The notes beneath the pieces were generated by a model that was not told the origin of the DNA, did not search any database, and worked only from the letters and a program-made list of their open reading frames with translations. DNA of 36,445 nucleotides. Origin: Planctomycetota bacterium (GTDB lineage: Bacteria; Planctomycetota; Planctomycetia; Pirellulales; PLA5). Position 1 is the stretch's first letter. The number at the start of each line of letters is the position of its first letter. The DNA lies in assembly GCA_003576845.1 (NCBI GenBank), contig QEVJ01000054.1:1-36445 (forward strand), read 5' to 3'. Of the stretch, positions 1 to 8,482 are shown in pieces. A program made the translations under genes and the position numbers.

Positions 1-1579
1 CAACGAGCCGTTTGAGCGATTCGGCGTCGGTCGTGCCGACGTTGAAGTCGCCGTCGGTGCAAAGGATCACGCGGTTCGCGCCGCCCTTGACGAAGTGATC
101 CTGAGCGATTTGATACGCCAGTTCGATGCCCGCCGCGCCGTTCGTCGAGCCGCCCGATTCGAGCGCCGCGATGGCCGAGCGGATGCGTTCTTTGTTCGCT
201 TGCGTGCAGGGCGTGCTGGCGAGCACGCACCCGCTGCTGCCGGCATACACGACGATCGCCACGCGGTCGCGCTCGTCGAGCTCGCCCACAAGCCGCAGCA
301 AACCCTGCCGCACGAGCGGGAGTTTATTCGCGGGCTGCATCGAACCCGACACGTCGACCAGGAACACAAGATTGCTCGCGGGCCGATCCGCCTTCGCGAT
401 CTCCTTACCCTTCAAGCCAATCCGCACGAGCCGATGCTTCACCGCCCAAGGACAAGCCGCCACGTCCACATGGACGGCAAACGGCGCCCCGTCGGTCGGC
501 TGCGGGTAGCTGTAAGAAAAGTAATTCACCAACTCTTCCACCCGTACCGCAGCCGGCGGCGGAAGCTGCCGAGCTTCGATGCGACTCCGCACGACGCTGT
601 ACGACGCGGTGTCGACGTCGATGGAGAACGTCGAGAGCGGATTGTCGGCTGCCGCAAGAAAGCGGTTGTCCGTCAAGCGAGCAAAGCGGTCGCGGCCTTG
701 CTGTTCGAGGTCGATAGGACGGCGACCTTCTGGCAGATCAAACTGTGCGCGGCCGTCAAGACCAGGTACGGACCACAATAGCGGCGGAGGTGATTTATTC
801 TGATTCCAGTCAAGTGCTCGCGTGCGTGGTGCCTCGGCCAATCCCGCTGAGATCCCGTCGTCAATTCCAGCAAGAACATCCCACGCCATACCTTCTTCAA
901 CGTCCCCCACGCCGTACAACTCATTGCGCTGGCTCTCGCGAGGGGAGGCGGATGACCGAGGACCCGTGGTTGGCATTTTTTCCAACGTGACGACTCCACT
1001 GGCATCCACGGAAATCCCTCCGGCGGGTCCAGCGGAGATATTGATTCGGTTCTCCGCAGTTTCTTTTGCGCGCTGAACCGTCCTTTCTTGCTCAATAAGC
1101 TCGCGTATTGCTCTAGCTTGGGATTCCAATCTCGCAATTCCTTCGGCCTTCCCGTCGCCGTTCATATCGCCGCGCCGAGACGGCCTCATGCTCTGGCTGT
1201 CATCGACGAATGCGTCGAAGATCGGGGCCGGTTCCGTTGCGGGCGCCTCGCGGCCTTGCCAATCTCTAGGGCCCAACGGTTGATACTTTGAGGCGTTTTT
1301 CGGAATCGCGTCGGCTGCGACATAAGTGCCTGTGACCTCCACACGCTGCTCCGACGAGCCAATCCACTCGGAAACACCGATTCCCACCGCGACCAACACG
1401 GATGCAGCGACGACCAGCCGAAACCACGTCCGCGCCATCAGCGGCGTCGCCCGCAGCGTCTCGACGTTGCCAATCTTGTCAGCCAAATCGCACGGCTTCT
1501 CCGGGCCGAGCTTGCGCCGCAAGGCAATGTCCATCAGGCGGTCTTGCAAGTCGTCGCGTATTTCTTGATCCTGTTCCAT
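1..1579 (-). CDS. YfbK-like von Willebrand factor A domain protein (partial, 3' end off the window)
   Basis: The reading frame from ATG at 1579 stays open to base 1 (526 codons seen). The first ~45 residues are charged and cytoplasmic-looking. A single membrane segment follows at about 51-70, then a long low-complexity extracytoplasmic linker. Next comes a block around residues 310-345 ([20 protein letters not shown]) typical of the region preceding VWA in the YfbK/Ca-activated chloride channel family. The VWA domain then carries a MIDAS metal site DVSGS (D409, S411, S413) and the later [17 protein letters not shown] and [10 protein letters not shown] blocks. An in-frame TAG lies 21 bases upstream of the ATG, which fixes the start region; the ribosome site is weak. 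The gene lies directly downstream of an ECF sigma gene in the same direction, so co-transcription is likely. With a cytoplasmic N-terminus and one membrane span it could act on that sigma factor, but this is inference. The ligand is unknown. Confidence 0.9.
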   Translation of the reverse strand, partial: MEQDQEIRDDLQDRLMDIALRRKLGPEKPCDLADKIGNVETLRATPLMARTWFRLVVAASVLVAVGIGVSEWIGSSEQRVEVTGTYVAADAIPKNASKYQPLGPRDWQGREAPATEPAPIFDAFVDDSQSMRPSRRGDMNGDGKAEGIARLESQARAIRELIEQERTVQRAKETAENRINISAGPAGGISVDASGVVTLEKMPTTGPRSSASPRESQRNELYGVGDVEEGMAWDVLAGIDDGISAGLAEAPRTRALDWNQNKSPPPLLWSVPGLDGRAQFDLPEGRRPIDLEQQGRDRFARLTDNRFLAAADNPLSTFSIDVDTASYSVVRSRIEARQLPPPAAVRVEELVNYFSYSYPQPTDGAPFAVHVDVAACPWAVKHRLVRIGLKGKEIAKADRPASNLVFLVDVSGSMQPANKLPLVRQGLLRLVGELDERDRVAIVVYAGSSGCVLASTPCTQANKERIRSAIAALESGGSTNGAAGIELAYQIAQDHFVKGGANRVILCTDGDFNVGTTDAESLKRLV

Positions 1580-1624
1580 CGCATCACCAATGAAAAGCTA
1601 GTCACCATGAAGCGGATCTGAGAG

Positions 1625-1722
1625 CTGAAATCTGAAATCTGAGATTTGAAATTTCAGATCCTCACCCCTCAATTCTCAATCCTCAATCCTCAATCCTCGA
1701 TCCTCAATCCTCAATCCTCATT
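1625..1722. repeat. Tandem heptanucleotide array, 14 units in phase
   Basis: Read on plus in steps of seven from 1625, every unit resembles its neighbour: CTGAAAT twice, CTGAGAT, TTGAAAT, TTCAGAT, CCTCACC, then CCTCAAT variants to 1722. The unit drifts from CTGAAAT to CCTCAAT along the array. The last unit covers the stop codon of the upstream sigma-factor gene (1718-1720), and the array fills most of the spacer to the VWA gene. The left part (1625-1658) is also partly self-complementary and could fold. See the findings for the other five period-7 arrays. Confidence 0.85.
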
Positions 1723-2284
1723 CCTTCACCTTCCGCTCCACGCACTGCCGCAGCACGTCGCGGGTTCTTCTCAGCAGCGACTTCACGCCGCTTTCGGTCA
1801 TGTCCATCGCCGCGGCGATGTTGGTTCGCGAGCGGCCTTCGCGGTACGTAAGGTCAATGACTTGTTTCGCCCGGCCTTCGAGTTGGTCGAGGCAATCGCC
1901 CAAGGCGTCCAGCCAGGCGTCGTCGTTGTCTTCGCACTGTGCCGACGTCCAGGCTCGTTCGGCGGCGTCGAGATCGAACTCGGCTTCGCGGCGGTACTTG
2001 CGGAGCGATTCGACGAACTTGTTGCGGGCAACCGTTCGCAGGAACACTCGCACGGCGGCCGGCCCGAGATCGGTTGGCGGCTTCTTGAGCACCGCCAGGA
2101 ACGTTTCTTGGGCCAAATCGCTCGCCTCTGCTTCCTGGCTGCCCAAAAACCGCAAGTACCAGTAGATTTCCTCCTGGTGCCGGCGAACGAACTCGGGGCC
2201 GACGGCGCAGAGCGTCGCCGCAGCGGTCCTATCCGCCGGCCGATCGTCCGTTGCGTCGAGCGGTTCCATATTCGCCGTCGCCAT
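1718..2284 (-). CDS. RNA polymerase sigma factor, ECF family
   Basis: A 188-residue extracytoplasmic-function sigma factor. Sigma region 2 lies at about residues 35-105, with the core-binding helix block DLAQETFLAVL. Sigma region 4 lies at about 130-185, with the helix-turn-helix NIAAAMDMTESGVKSLLRR. It would direct core RNA polymerase to a small set of promoters. The length is normal for the family. It is transcribed toward the membrane-anchored VWA gene, and no classical anti-sigma gene with a zinc-binding motif is visible beside it, so the VWA protein is the only nearby candidate partner (inference). The stop codon lies inside a heptanucleotide repeat array, so the extreme C-terminus (VERKVKE) ends exactly where the repeats begin. 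No strong Shine-Dalgarno precedes the ATG. Confidence 0.93.
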   Translation of the reverse strand: MATANMEPLDATDDRPADRTAAATLCAVGPEFVRRHQEEIYWYLRFLGSQEAEASDLAQETFLAVLKKPPTDLGPAAVRVFLRTVARNKFVESLRKYRREAEFDLDAAERAWTSAQCEDNDDAWLDALGDCLDQLEGRAKQVIDLTYREGRSRTNIAAAMDMTESGVKSLLRRTRDVLRQCVERKVKE

Positions 2285-2391
2285 GACTCAATAAATGCGC
2301 GAGGTCGGCCGAAAGGGCGCAGGAAATCTTGCCGCTGCGAAGTTTTATTGACACCCGCCGTGTCCCGGGCCGCAGCCAGGTTTCCGGTTGA

Positions 2392-2419
2392 GTGGGCAGT
2401 GGGCAGTGGGCTGTGGGCT
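2392..2419. repeat. Tandem heptanucleotide array, 4 units
   Basis: Four consecutive 7-base units, GTGGGCA twice then GTGGGCT twice, lie in the spacer between the end of hpnE and the start of the ECF sigma gene. The rest of this 186-base spacer has a small perfect stem (GTCGCT/AGCGAC, about 2444-2458) just downstream of hpnE and presumably the sigma-gene promoter. Confidence 0.75.
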
Positions 2420-2470
2420 GTGTTTAACGAACCCGCCTTGTCGCTGGTAGCGACCGCGAGCAGCGCGACG

Positions 2471-3889
2471 CTACTTAATCAGCCAACGAGCGAGCCAACC
2501 TCTCGGGAGGTCGGGCGCGACGATCGGATCGTGCGTCACGTCCCGTCCCGCCTTGCACAGCACGGCCTCGGCCGCCAGTCGTCCGCTCCGCACCGCGCCT
2601 TCCATCGTCGCCGGCCAACCGGTCGCCGTCCAATCGCCGGCGAGGAACAGATTCGGCACGGGCGTTGTCTGCGTCGGCCGCATCGCTTCCCAGTCGGCCG
2701 TCGGCGTGAACACGGCGTCGCGGTCCGTCACCACCCGCGCGCGCAGCAGCGCGGCCCCGCGTGCCGCCGGAAACGCGGCTTCGAGCTCGCCGCGAACCGT
2801 CGCGACGATATCCTCGTTTCTCCGCGCGGCAAGACTTCGCGACGCGCTGATCACGACCTGATAATGCCACCCGCCGGGCCGTTCGCCGTTCTCCCTGCTT
2901 ACGCCATGCGCAAATACCCATTGCGAAAGCTTGCCGATCAGCACGGCATGGTCGAGCGGCGAAATTGCCCTGTCGAACCACAAATGCACGGCCGAAATTG
3001 GCGCGGCCGGCATTTCGCTCAGGCGAACCAGATGCGGCATGGCGGCGCGAAGGCGGTCGTCGAGTAGCTTCGGCGCGATGCTCCACGGAACCGCCAGGAC
3101 ATAATGGTCGAAAGTTCGTCGCGAACCGTCGCGCAGCGCGAGCGAATCGACACCCATCGAGGTCCCCACAATCCGCTCGACCGCCGTTTCACGATGAATC
3201 GCCACGCCAATCTCCCCGAGTCGCCGCGCCACGAACTCGTCGTACAGCGCCGCGAGCGGAATCGTGGGCACATACACCTCATACGCCTCGCGGGCCGCCA
3301 TGAACCCGTCGACGAACACCTTCCGCGCCGCCGCCAGAGACGCGCGCTCGATCTCTTCGCCCAGAGCGCTCACCAGCACGACCGACCAGAACCGCTCGAT
3401 CTGCCGCGGCGGTTGCCCCTCGCGGCGAAGCCACTCGCCTACCGACTTCGCCGCCGGCGCGGCGCGTTGCCGGGCCAGCTTCGCCAGCGCCCGCCCGATC
3501 GATATCCGCTCGCGCAGCGAAAGAAACCTCAACCGCCGCATTGCCGCCGCCAGGTGCAGCGGCGCGGGCAGCCATCGCGATGGCGAAAAATCAGACCGTT
3601 CTCCGTCCGGCCCAATGAAGTGCAGCGTCCGCACGCGACGCAACGACTCGAACGCTCCGACCCGCCGGCAGAAGTCGAGATAATTCGTGCAGCAGCCCAT
3701 TGCCACGTGCTGGCAATGGTCGATGGCTTCGCCGGTCGCTTTGTCGACGAACGAACCGGCCCGCCCGCCGAGATTCCGCTTGGACTCGAAGAGCTCGACG
3801 GCACAGCCGCGTTCCGCCAAGGCCAGCGCCGCCGAAAGCCCCGCCAGACCGCCGCCGACCACTGCCACCCGCGGACGAGAATCGCTCAT
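2471..3889 (-). CDS. hpnE: Hydroxysqualene dehydroxylase HpnE (FAD-dependent amine-oxidase fold)
   Basis: A 472-residue flavoprotein that catalyses the last step of the HpnCDE route, reductive removal of the hydroxyl from hydroxysqualene to give squalene. The N-terminus has the dinucleotide-binding signature VAVVGGGLAGLSAALALAE (about residues 8-26), followed by an acidic strand end (ELFESKRNLGGRAGS) that binds the FAD ribose. The C-terminal FAD motif is LFLAGDWTATGWPATMEGAV. The start was taken at ATG 3889 (MSDSRPRV) rather than an upstream in-frame codon, because it begins right at the Rossmann strand and overlaps the hpnD stop in an ATGA arrangement (3886-3889), a sign of translational coupling. 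It is the third gene of hpnC-hpnD-hpnE. The alternative, a generic phytoene desaturase-like carotenoid enzyme, is much less likely given the neighbours. Confidence 0.93.
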   Translation of the reverse strand: MSDSRPRVAVVGGGLAGLSAALALAERGCAVELFESKRNLGGRAGSFVDKATGEAIDHCQHVAMGCCTNYLDFCRRVGAFESLRRVRTLHFIGPDGERSDFSPSRWLPAPLHLAAAMRRLRFLSLRERISIGRALAKLARQRAAPAAKSVGEWLRREGQPPRQIERFWSVVLVSALGEEIERASLAAARKVFVDGFMAAREAYEVYVPTIPLAALYDEFVARRLGEIGVAIHRETAVERIVGTSMGVDSLALRDGSRRTFDHYVLAVPWSIAPKLLDDRLRAAMPHLVRLSEMPAAPISAVHLWFDRAISPLDHAVLIGKLSQWVFAHGVSRENGERPGGWHYQVVISASRSLAARRNEDIVATVRGELEAAFPAARGAALLRARVVTDRDAVFTPTADWEAMRPTQTTPVPNLFLAGDWTATGWPATMEGAVRSGRLAAEAVLCKAGRDVTHDPIVAPDLPRGWLARWLIK

Positions 3890-4809
3890 GACGCCGCCGG
3901 CTCCGACCGACAAGGCCGACTTGGCCGAGCAACGAGCGCCCGCGCGGCCAATTGCACCTTCCGCCACGTCGGCACGCGCACCCGCCGCGTCAGCACGTCG
4001 CTGCCCGCGCGCTCCACGCGGTCCAGCAAGTCTCGATACGTCGCATACATCGCCGCAAACGCGCGCCGACCGTCCGCCGAGAGATAGTTGGACAATTCCG
4101 AGGCCGCGGCGAAGTGCCTTCGGGCAACGGCAACCTGATCGTCAAGCACCGCCGCGAACCGCGCGTCCGCCACGCCGGCCACAAGCTCTTCCGGAGCATA
4201 TCCGCGCCGCCGCAGATCGTCGAGCGGCAAATAAACCCGGCCGCGAGCCGCGTCTTCGCCCAGATCGCGCAAGATATTCGTCCACTGAAACGCCAGGCCG
4301 CACCGCTGTGCCGGCTCGAACGCCGCCGGAGAACGGAATCCCCAAATGTGAATGCACGAGAGTCCGACGACCGACGCAACCCGATAGCAATACGCTTCGA
4401 GCTCCGCCGCCGTCGCGTATCGCCGCTCGTCGAGGTCCATCGCGACGCCGTCGAGCGCGTCGAATAGGTACTCGCGCGGAATCGCATATCGCCGGACCGT
4501 ATCGACGAGGGCCGGCAACAACGGATCGGCCGCATCGCCGTCGAACGCGCGGACCAGCGCTTCGCGCAATGCTTCCAATTCGATTCGGCGTCGCTCGACC
4601 GGCAGCGCCGCGTCGCCGATATCGTCGGCGCGGCGCAGGAACGCATACAGCGCGCACATCGCTCGCCGTTTCGCGCTCGGCAACAGCCAAAACGCCAGAT
4701 AGAAGCTCGATGCGGCTCGCCGCGCGTGCACCGAGCAGCGCCGATAGCTCTCGGCCAACGAAACCGGCGGCAAGCAGAACGTCCGATCGCCCGAGACGGC
4801 CACGCTCAC
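3886..4809 (-). CDS. hpnD: Presqualene diphosphate synthase HpnD
   Basis: A 307-residue squalene/phytoene synthase-fold enzyme that condenses two farnesyl diphosphates to presqualene diphosphate. Both metal-binding aspartate-rich motifs are visible: RRADDIGD near residue 60 and NILRDLGEDAARGRVYLP near residue 185. The start is a GTG (4807-4809) and its first bases overlap the hpnC stop (GTGA overlap at 4806-4809); the C-terminal stop overlaps the hpnE ATG. Such tight coupling at both ends supports a single operon. Assignment as HpnD rather than HpnC rests on similarity in length and motif spacing and on the gene order C-D-E; the two are paralogues, so some uncertainty remains about which is which. 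The last ~20 residues are arginine/proline-rich. Confidence 0.9.
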   Translation of the reverse strand: MSVAVSGDRTFCLPPVSLAESYRRCSVHARRAASSFYLAFWLLPSAKRRAMCALYAFLRRADDIGDAALPVERRRIELEALREALVRAFDGDAADPLLPALVDTVRRYAIPREYLFDALDGVAMDLDERRYATAAELEAYCYRVASVVGLSCIHIWGFRSPAAFEPAQRCGLAFQWTNILRDLGEDAARGRVYLPLDDLRRRGYAPEELVAGVADARFAAVLDDQVAVARRHFAAASELSNYLSADGRRAFAAMYATYRDLLDRVERAGSDVLTRRVRVPTWRKVQLAARALVARPSRPCRSEPAAS

Positions 4810-5858
4810 GACGCCGCTCCTTGCCGCTCGGTGGCACGATTAGCTTGCGCGCTGGTGAGCAACGCCGTTGGAGCATCCAATGCAACGCCAGTGGGCGAGG
4901 CGCCAATGCCGCTCTGTCGCCGCCGTCGCCACCAACTCGAAGCGAGCAATCCGAGCTTCTTCCACTTTCCGACCGTCGGACGCTTGCGCCACACGTCGTA
5001 ATCGATCGCCCGAATCGCCTCGACGATCGCCAGCCCGCCGCGCGCAAACAACTCGATCTGCACCTGGAATTCCGGCGGCATGCGATCGGCGAGGGGCATC
5101 CCCGCGATTAGGAATGCTTCCGCCCGCGCCACCTCGACCTCCATCACCCGGCGAAATGCGGCGTTCATCTCCCGGCGGGCGAACATCGCCTCGTCGTAGC
5201 CACATCGTCGCCACGACTCGCCCGGCAAATAAATCCGCCCGCGATCCCAATCGTTCGCCACGTCCTGGCAAAAGTTCGCCAGTTGCAGCCCCGTGCAAAT
5301 CTGGTCGGAAAGCTCGCCGCGCTCGCCGTCGTGGGCGCGGGCGAGATACAACACGAGCCGCCCAACGGGATCGGCCGACCCGCGGCAATACGCACGCAAG
5401 TCCTCGAACGTCGCGTACCGCGTCTGTTGCTGGTCGCGGCGAAATGCGGTCAACAAGGCGAGGAACGGCTCGATCGGAATCGCAAACTCGGCGATCGTTT
5501 CGCCCATCGCGACAAACACCGGATGCGTCGCCCGGCCGCGGTAACACGCTTCGAGCGACTCCTGCCACCAGTCGAGCAGCGCCAGCGACTCGTCCGCGGA
5601 ACCGGTCTCGTCGGCCAGGTCGTCGGCCCAGCGGCAGTAAGCGTAAATTGCGTGAAAATGCGGCCGCAACGCTCGGGGAACGAGAAAACTGGCGACGGTA
5701 AAGTTCTCGTAATGCGTCCGCGCCAGGCGCCGGCAATACGCTCGCGCATCCGCGAGCGTCGGCGGCGTCGAGGCGACATGCGGCCCGAACCGTGCCAGGT
5801 CGTTGATAATGGACGAGCGCGGCATCGTGTGCTGGTCGCCTCTCGATCCGCTCGCCAT
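4806..5858 (-). CDS. hpnC: Hydroxysqualene synthase HpnC
   Basis: A 350-residue enzyme of the squalene/phytoene synthase fold, first gene of the squalene operon. In this pathway HpnC converts presqualene diphosphate to hydroxysqualene. The first Asp-rich motif is YCRWADDLADE (about residue 75), and the second is FCQDVANDWDRGRIYLP (about residues 195-215), both intact. ATG 5858 is preceded by a GAAAGG purine stretch 9 bases away; a second ATG at 5825 (MPRSSI) also has a possible ribosome site and would give a length closer to the family norm. The C-terminal ~50 residues after the catalytic domain are unconserved-looking. It is divergent from ispH, which supplies upstream isoprenoid precursors. 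No squalene-hopene cyclase or sterol cyclase gene is in this window. Confidence 0.91.
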   Translation of the reverse strand: MASGSRGDQHTMPRSSIINDLARFGPHVASTPPTLADARAYCRRLARTHYENFTVASFLVPRALRPHFHAIYAYCRWADDLADETGSADESLALLDWWQESLEACYRGRATHPVFVAMGETIAEFAIPIEPFLALLTAFRRDQQQTRYATFEDLRAYCRGSADPVGRLVLYLARAHDGERGELSDQICTGLQLANFCQDVANDWDRGRIYLPGESWRRCGYDEAMFARREMNAAFRRVMEVEVARAEAFLIAGMPLADRMPPEFQVQIELFARGGLAIVEAIRAIDYDVWRKRPTVGKWKKLGLLASSWWRRRRQSGIGASPTGVALDAPTALLTSAQANRATERQGAAS

Positions 5859-6001
5859 AATCGTTCGCCTTTCCCACCCGCGGGCCGGTCATTATGATGC
5901 ATGGTAGGCTTCCACAGCCCGTAGCGGAAGTCGCCGAGATGTCCGCTACGGAATACCCAATCTGTCAACCGCCCACTGTCCACTACGTCCCCGCCGCCGC
6001 C

Positions 6002-6940
6002 ATGAAAGTCCTGCTAGCTAGCCCCCGCGGATTTTGCGCCGGCGTGAACATGGCGATCGAGTGCTTGGACCTGGCCCTGCGGCTCTATGGCCCGCCGGTC
6101 TACGTGTATCATGAAATCGTCCACAACAAGCACGTCGTCGACGAGTTCCTCGCCAAGGGGGCGGTGTTCGTCAATTCGATCGACGAAGTGCCCGTCGGGT
6201 CGCACTTGCTCTATTCGGCCCACGGCATTTCGCCCACGGTCCGCGCGGAATCCGCCGCCCGAGAGCTTCACGCCATCGACGCCACGTGTCCGCTGGTCAC
6301 GAAAGTTCACCTCGAAGCAATCCGCTACGCCGAGCGCGGTTATAAAATCCTGCTCATCGGCCACGAAGGGCACGACGAAGTCGTCGGCACGATGGGCGAG
6401 GCGCCCGACGCGATCGTGCTCGTGCAAACGCCCGAAGACATCGACGCGCTCGCCTTCCCGCCGGGCACGAAACTCGCCTACGTCACGCAAACCACGCTGT
6501 CGGTCGACGACGCGAATCGGATCATCTCGCGGCTCAAGGCGCGCTTTCCCGCCATCGCCGCGCCGCCCAAGGAAGACATCTGCTACGCGACGCAGAACCG
6601 GCAAGAAGCGGTAAACATCCTCTCGCAAGAAGCGGAGTTGGTCCTAGTGCTGGGCAGCCAGAACAGCTCCAACAGTCAGCGGCTCGCGGAGCTTGCCCGC
6701 CAGGCCGGCCGCGCGGCGTACTTGGTCGATGGACCCGGCGATCTCGACGAGTCGTGGTTCGACGGGGTCGAAACAGTGCTCGTCACGGCCGGCGCCAGCG
6801 CCCCGGAAACGGTCGTCCAGCAGGTGCTCGACTATCTTCGCGAGCATTTTGCCGCCACGGTAGAGTCCCGTTCGATCCGCGACGAGGAAGTTTATTTTCC
6901 GCTTCCGCGCGAACTCCGCCGGGCGACGGCCAAGGCCTGA
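6002..6940 (+). CDS. ispH: 4-hydroxy-3-methylbut-2-enyl diphosphate reductase (IspH/LytB)
   Basis: An iron-sulphur enzyme of the methylerythritol phosphate pathway that reduces HMBPP to IPP and DMAPP. The three cluster cysteines are visible in SPRGFCAGV, DATCPLVTK and DICYATQNRQEAV. The catalytic glutamate region GHEGHDEVVGTMGE and the substrate-binding GSQNSSNSQRL block are also present. Starting at 6002 (MKVLLASPRGFCAGV) gives 312 residues, the usual family length, and begins right at the first beta strand. In-frame ATGs at 5894 and 5939 also exist; the 5939 codon has a better ribosome site (GGAAG, 8 bases away) but would add 21 unconserved residues. The gene is divergent from hpnCDE; its products feed the farnesyl diphosphate used there. 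Confidence 0.95.
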   Translation: MKVLLASPRGFCAGVNMAIECLDLALRLYGPPVYVYHEIVHNKHVVDEFLAKGAVFVNSIDEVPVGSHLLYSAHGISPTVRAESAARELHAIDATCPLVTKVHLEAIRYAERGYKILLIGHEGHDEVVGTMGEAPDAIVLVQTPEDIDALAFPPGTKLAYVTQTTLSVDDANRIISRLKARFPAIAAPPKEDICYATQNRQEAVNILSQEAELVLVLGSQNSSNSQRLAELARQAGRAAYLVDGPGDLDESWFDGVETVLVTAGASAPETVVQQVLDYLREHFAATVESRSIRDEEVYFPLPRELRRATAKA

Positions 6941-6967
6941 CAGCACGTCGAAGACCGCACACTGAAT

Positions 6968-7039
6968 TGTAGGAGGCGAATCCTTTCGCCGAAGTCCTCG
7001 TGGAAAGCGTCGAATTGGCGAAAGGATTCGCCTCCTACA
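6968..7039. repeat. Long perfect inverted repeat between convergent ispH and APH-fold gene
   Basis: Arms at 6968-6990 and 7017-7039 are perfect reverse complements (23 bases; core GTAGGAGGCGAATCC / GGATTCGCCTCCTAC) with a 26-base loop. It lies 28 bases after the ispH stop and 30 bases before the stop of the minus-strand gene. It could act as a bidirectional terminator or mRNA 3' stabiliser. There is no T-run, so classical intrinsic termination is not shown. The arms look like a dispersed palindromic element. Confidence 0.8.
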
Positions 7040-7068
7040 GCGGTATTTGGACAGGCTGCAAAACCGGT

Positions 7069-8142
7069 TTACCCGCTGTTGAGAATCAGCGTGGTTCCGC
7101 CGCGCGGCTCCGAAACGAGTCGTTCCAACCGCGCTACGGCGGCTAGCAGACGCTTCGTGACCGCCGCCGGATCGTCGAACGTGCGTCCGTCGACGAGCAG
7201 CCACCGCAACCACAGGGCCGGCGACAGCGCGATGTTGGCGCGTTCGATGACGATGACTAGGCAACGCTCGTCTGCGTCGAGCGGACGCACGATTTCATAC
7301 GCCGCCGCGCCCAAGTCCCGCGCCGCGGCGTCGCTGGCCGCGAGACTTCCGAGCAGCCGGGCGATGTCCGCCGCAACCGAATCGACGCGCATCGCACCGA
7401 GGTCGACAATCCCCGTCACCTCGTCGCCGACGAACAGGACGTGATCGCTCCAGACGTCTCCCAGGCAGGGTTGCAGCGCGACATCAAGTCGCGTCGCGTC
7501 CTCGACGAGTGGCCCAACCAACGCCGCAGCGCGCGGAAAAAGCGACACGAACCGCCGGCACGCATCGGCGACCTCGGGAGCGACGGGCCGCGAGGTCAGC
7601 GCCGCCGAAAGCTCCTCCAAACCGCCCACCAACAATCGCGCCAGCCGTGCGCGGCGCTCGACGATGCCGGGCGATGGTCCTCGTTGCAACTCAATGAATG
7701 GAAACGATTCCACCGCGCGATGAAACCGCGCCAAGGCCTGCATCGCGTTCGAGAGTCGCTCGCGGCTCGGCCGCGCATGATAATCCGCCACGCCGCCGAG
7801 CCACGGCGCCAGTTCCCACAACCGCCCGGCGCGATAGACGAACGTCGCGCCGTCGGTCGTGCGAACCGGCTGCGCGAGAAGCGTGAAGCCATTCGCCAAG
7901 GCATGCGCCGCGACGTGGTGAATCCAAGCGAGCCGCTCCGGCGAAGGATGTTCCTGTGGCCAGCAGCGCAGCGCCAGCGTTCCCCGCGCGGCCTGCAACT
8001 TCCAAATCCGCGCCCCGCTAAAACCGCCAGCCGAGCCGAGCGCAACGCCGCTCGCCGCGCGGCAATCCGGCGGATAACGCTCCAGAACGGCTTGTACGTC
8101 GGCGTCCATAGGTCCGGTAAGCCCGTAGTGCGGCGTCCACAT
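7069..8142 (-). CDS. APH-fold (aminoglycoside phosphotransferase/homoserine kinase-like) protein
   Basis: A 357-residue protein with the two-lobed small-molecule kinase fold. The N-lobe starts with GSAGGFSGARIWKLQ (about residues 37-51, the nucleotide-loop equivalent). The C-lobe has LGDVWSDHVLF (227-237) followed by GEVTGIVDLGAM-like sequence at 240-251. In active family members the first motif reads HGDxxxxN; here the histidine is leucine and the asparagine is histidine, while the catalytic aspartate (D229) and the metal-binding aspartate (D247) are kept. The substrate cannot be read from sequence. ATG 8142 was chosen because upstream codons lie inside a palindromic repeat; ATG 8109 is also possible and neither has a clear ribosome site. 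It stands alone between ispH and the divergent yqiJ-like gene. Confidence 0.75.
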   Translation of the reverse strand: MWTPHYGLTGPMDADVQAVLERYPPDCRAASGVALGSAGGFSGARIWKLQAARGTLALRCWPQEHPSPERLAWIHHVAAHALANGFTLLAQPVRTTDGATFVYRAGRLWELAPWLGGVADYHARPSRERLSNAMQALARFHRAVESFPFIELQRGPSPGIVERRARLARLLVGGLEELSAALTSRPVAPEVADACRRFVSLFPRAAALVGPLVEDATRLDVALQPCLGDVWSDHVLFVGDEVTGIVDLGAMRVDSVAADIARLLGSLAASDAAARDLGAAAYEIVRPLDADERCLVIVIERANIALSPALWLRWLLVDGRTFDDPAAVTKRLLAAVARLERLVSEPRGGTTLILNSG

Positions 8143-8151
8143 CGAGAATTG

Positions 8152-8241
8152 GGGTGCCACTGCTGGCTTGTCCAGCAGTGCGGTTCGCGAGGCAACGTCA
8201 AACGGCAATTCTCACTGCTGGACAAGCCAGCAGTGGCACCC
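8152..8241. repeat. Long perfect inverted repeat upstream of the APH-fold gene
   Basis: Arms at 8152-8180 and 8213-8241 (29 bases each, core CACTGCTGGACAAGCCAGCA) are perfect reverse complements, separated by 32 bases. Each arm also contains an internal CTGCTGG/CCAGCAG dyad. A degenerate third copy of the core occurs at about 8373-8399 (CTGGACAAGCCGCCAGTACC), and a related ACTGGCGGAGCCAGTGGCAC occurs near 30635-30654, so this is a small dispersed repeat family. It occupies the divergent spacer ahead of both the APH-fold and yqiJ-like genes. Confidence 0.8.
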
Positions 8242-8482
8242 TACCCGACTTGCCGCATGACTCCGCCGGCGGCGATTCGCCAGCCGATTTTCGGCAATAC
8301 CGCGTCCCTTGCCGCGAATGAACTATCAAACCGGAACATCTCCCGTCCCTGCAAGCCCCGCAGGCCGTACGCGATGCTGGACAAGCCGCCAGTACCGCCC
8401 GATTGCGGCTATCGGGGTTCACGACGTACCATAGTGTGGCATCGGGCCGCTGCGCGCAGGGAACGCCTGGGAGGATCGCGAT

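Noticed and set aside
1625-1722. Possible CRISPR array
   Set aside because: Units are 7 bases, contiguous and without spacers; no cas genes are present.
1646-3067. 473-codon open frame on plus
   Set aside because: Starts in a heptamer array and runs antisense to the sigma factor and hpnE; no coding character.
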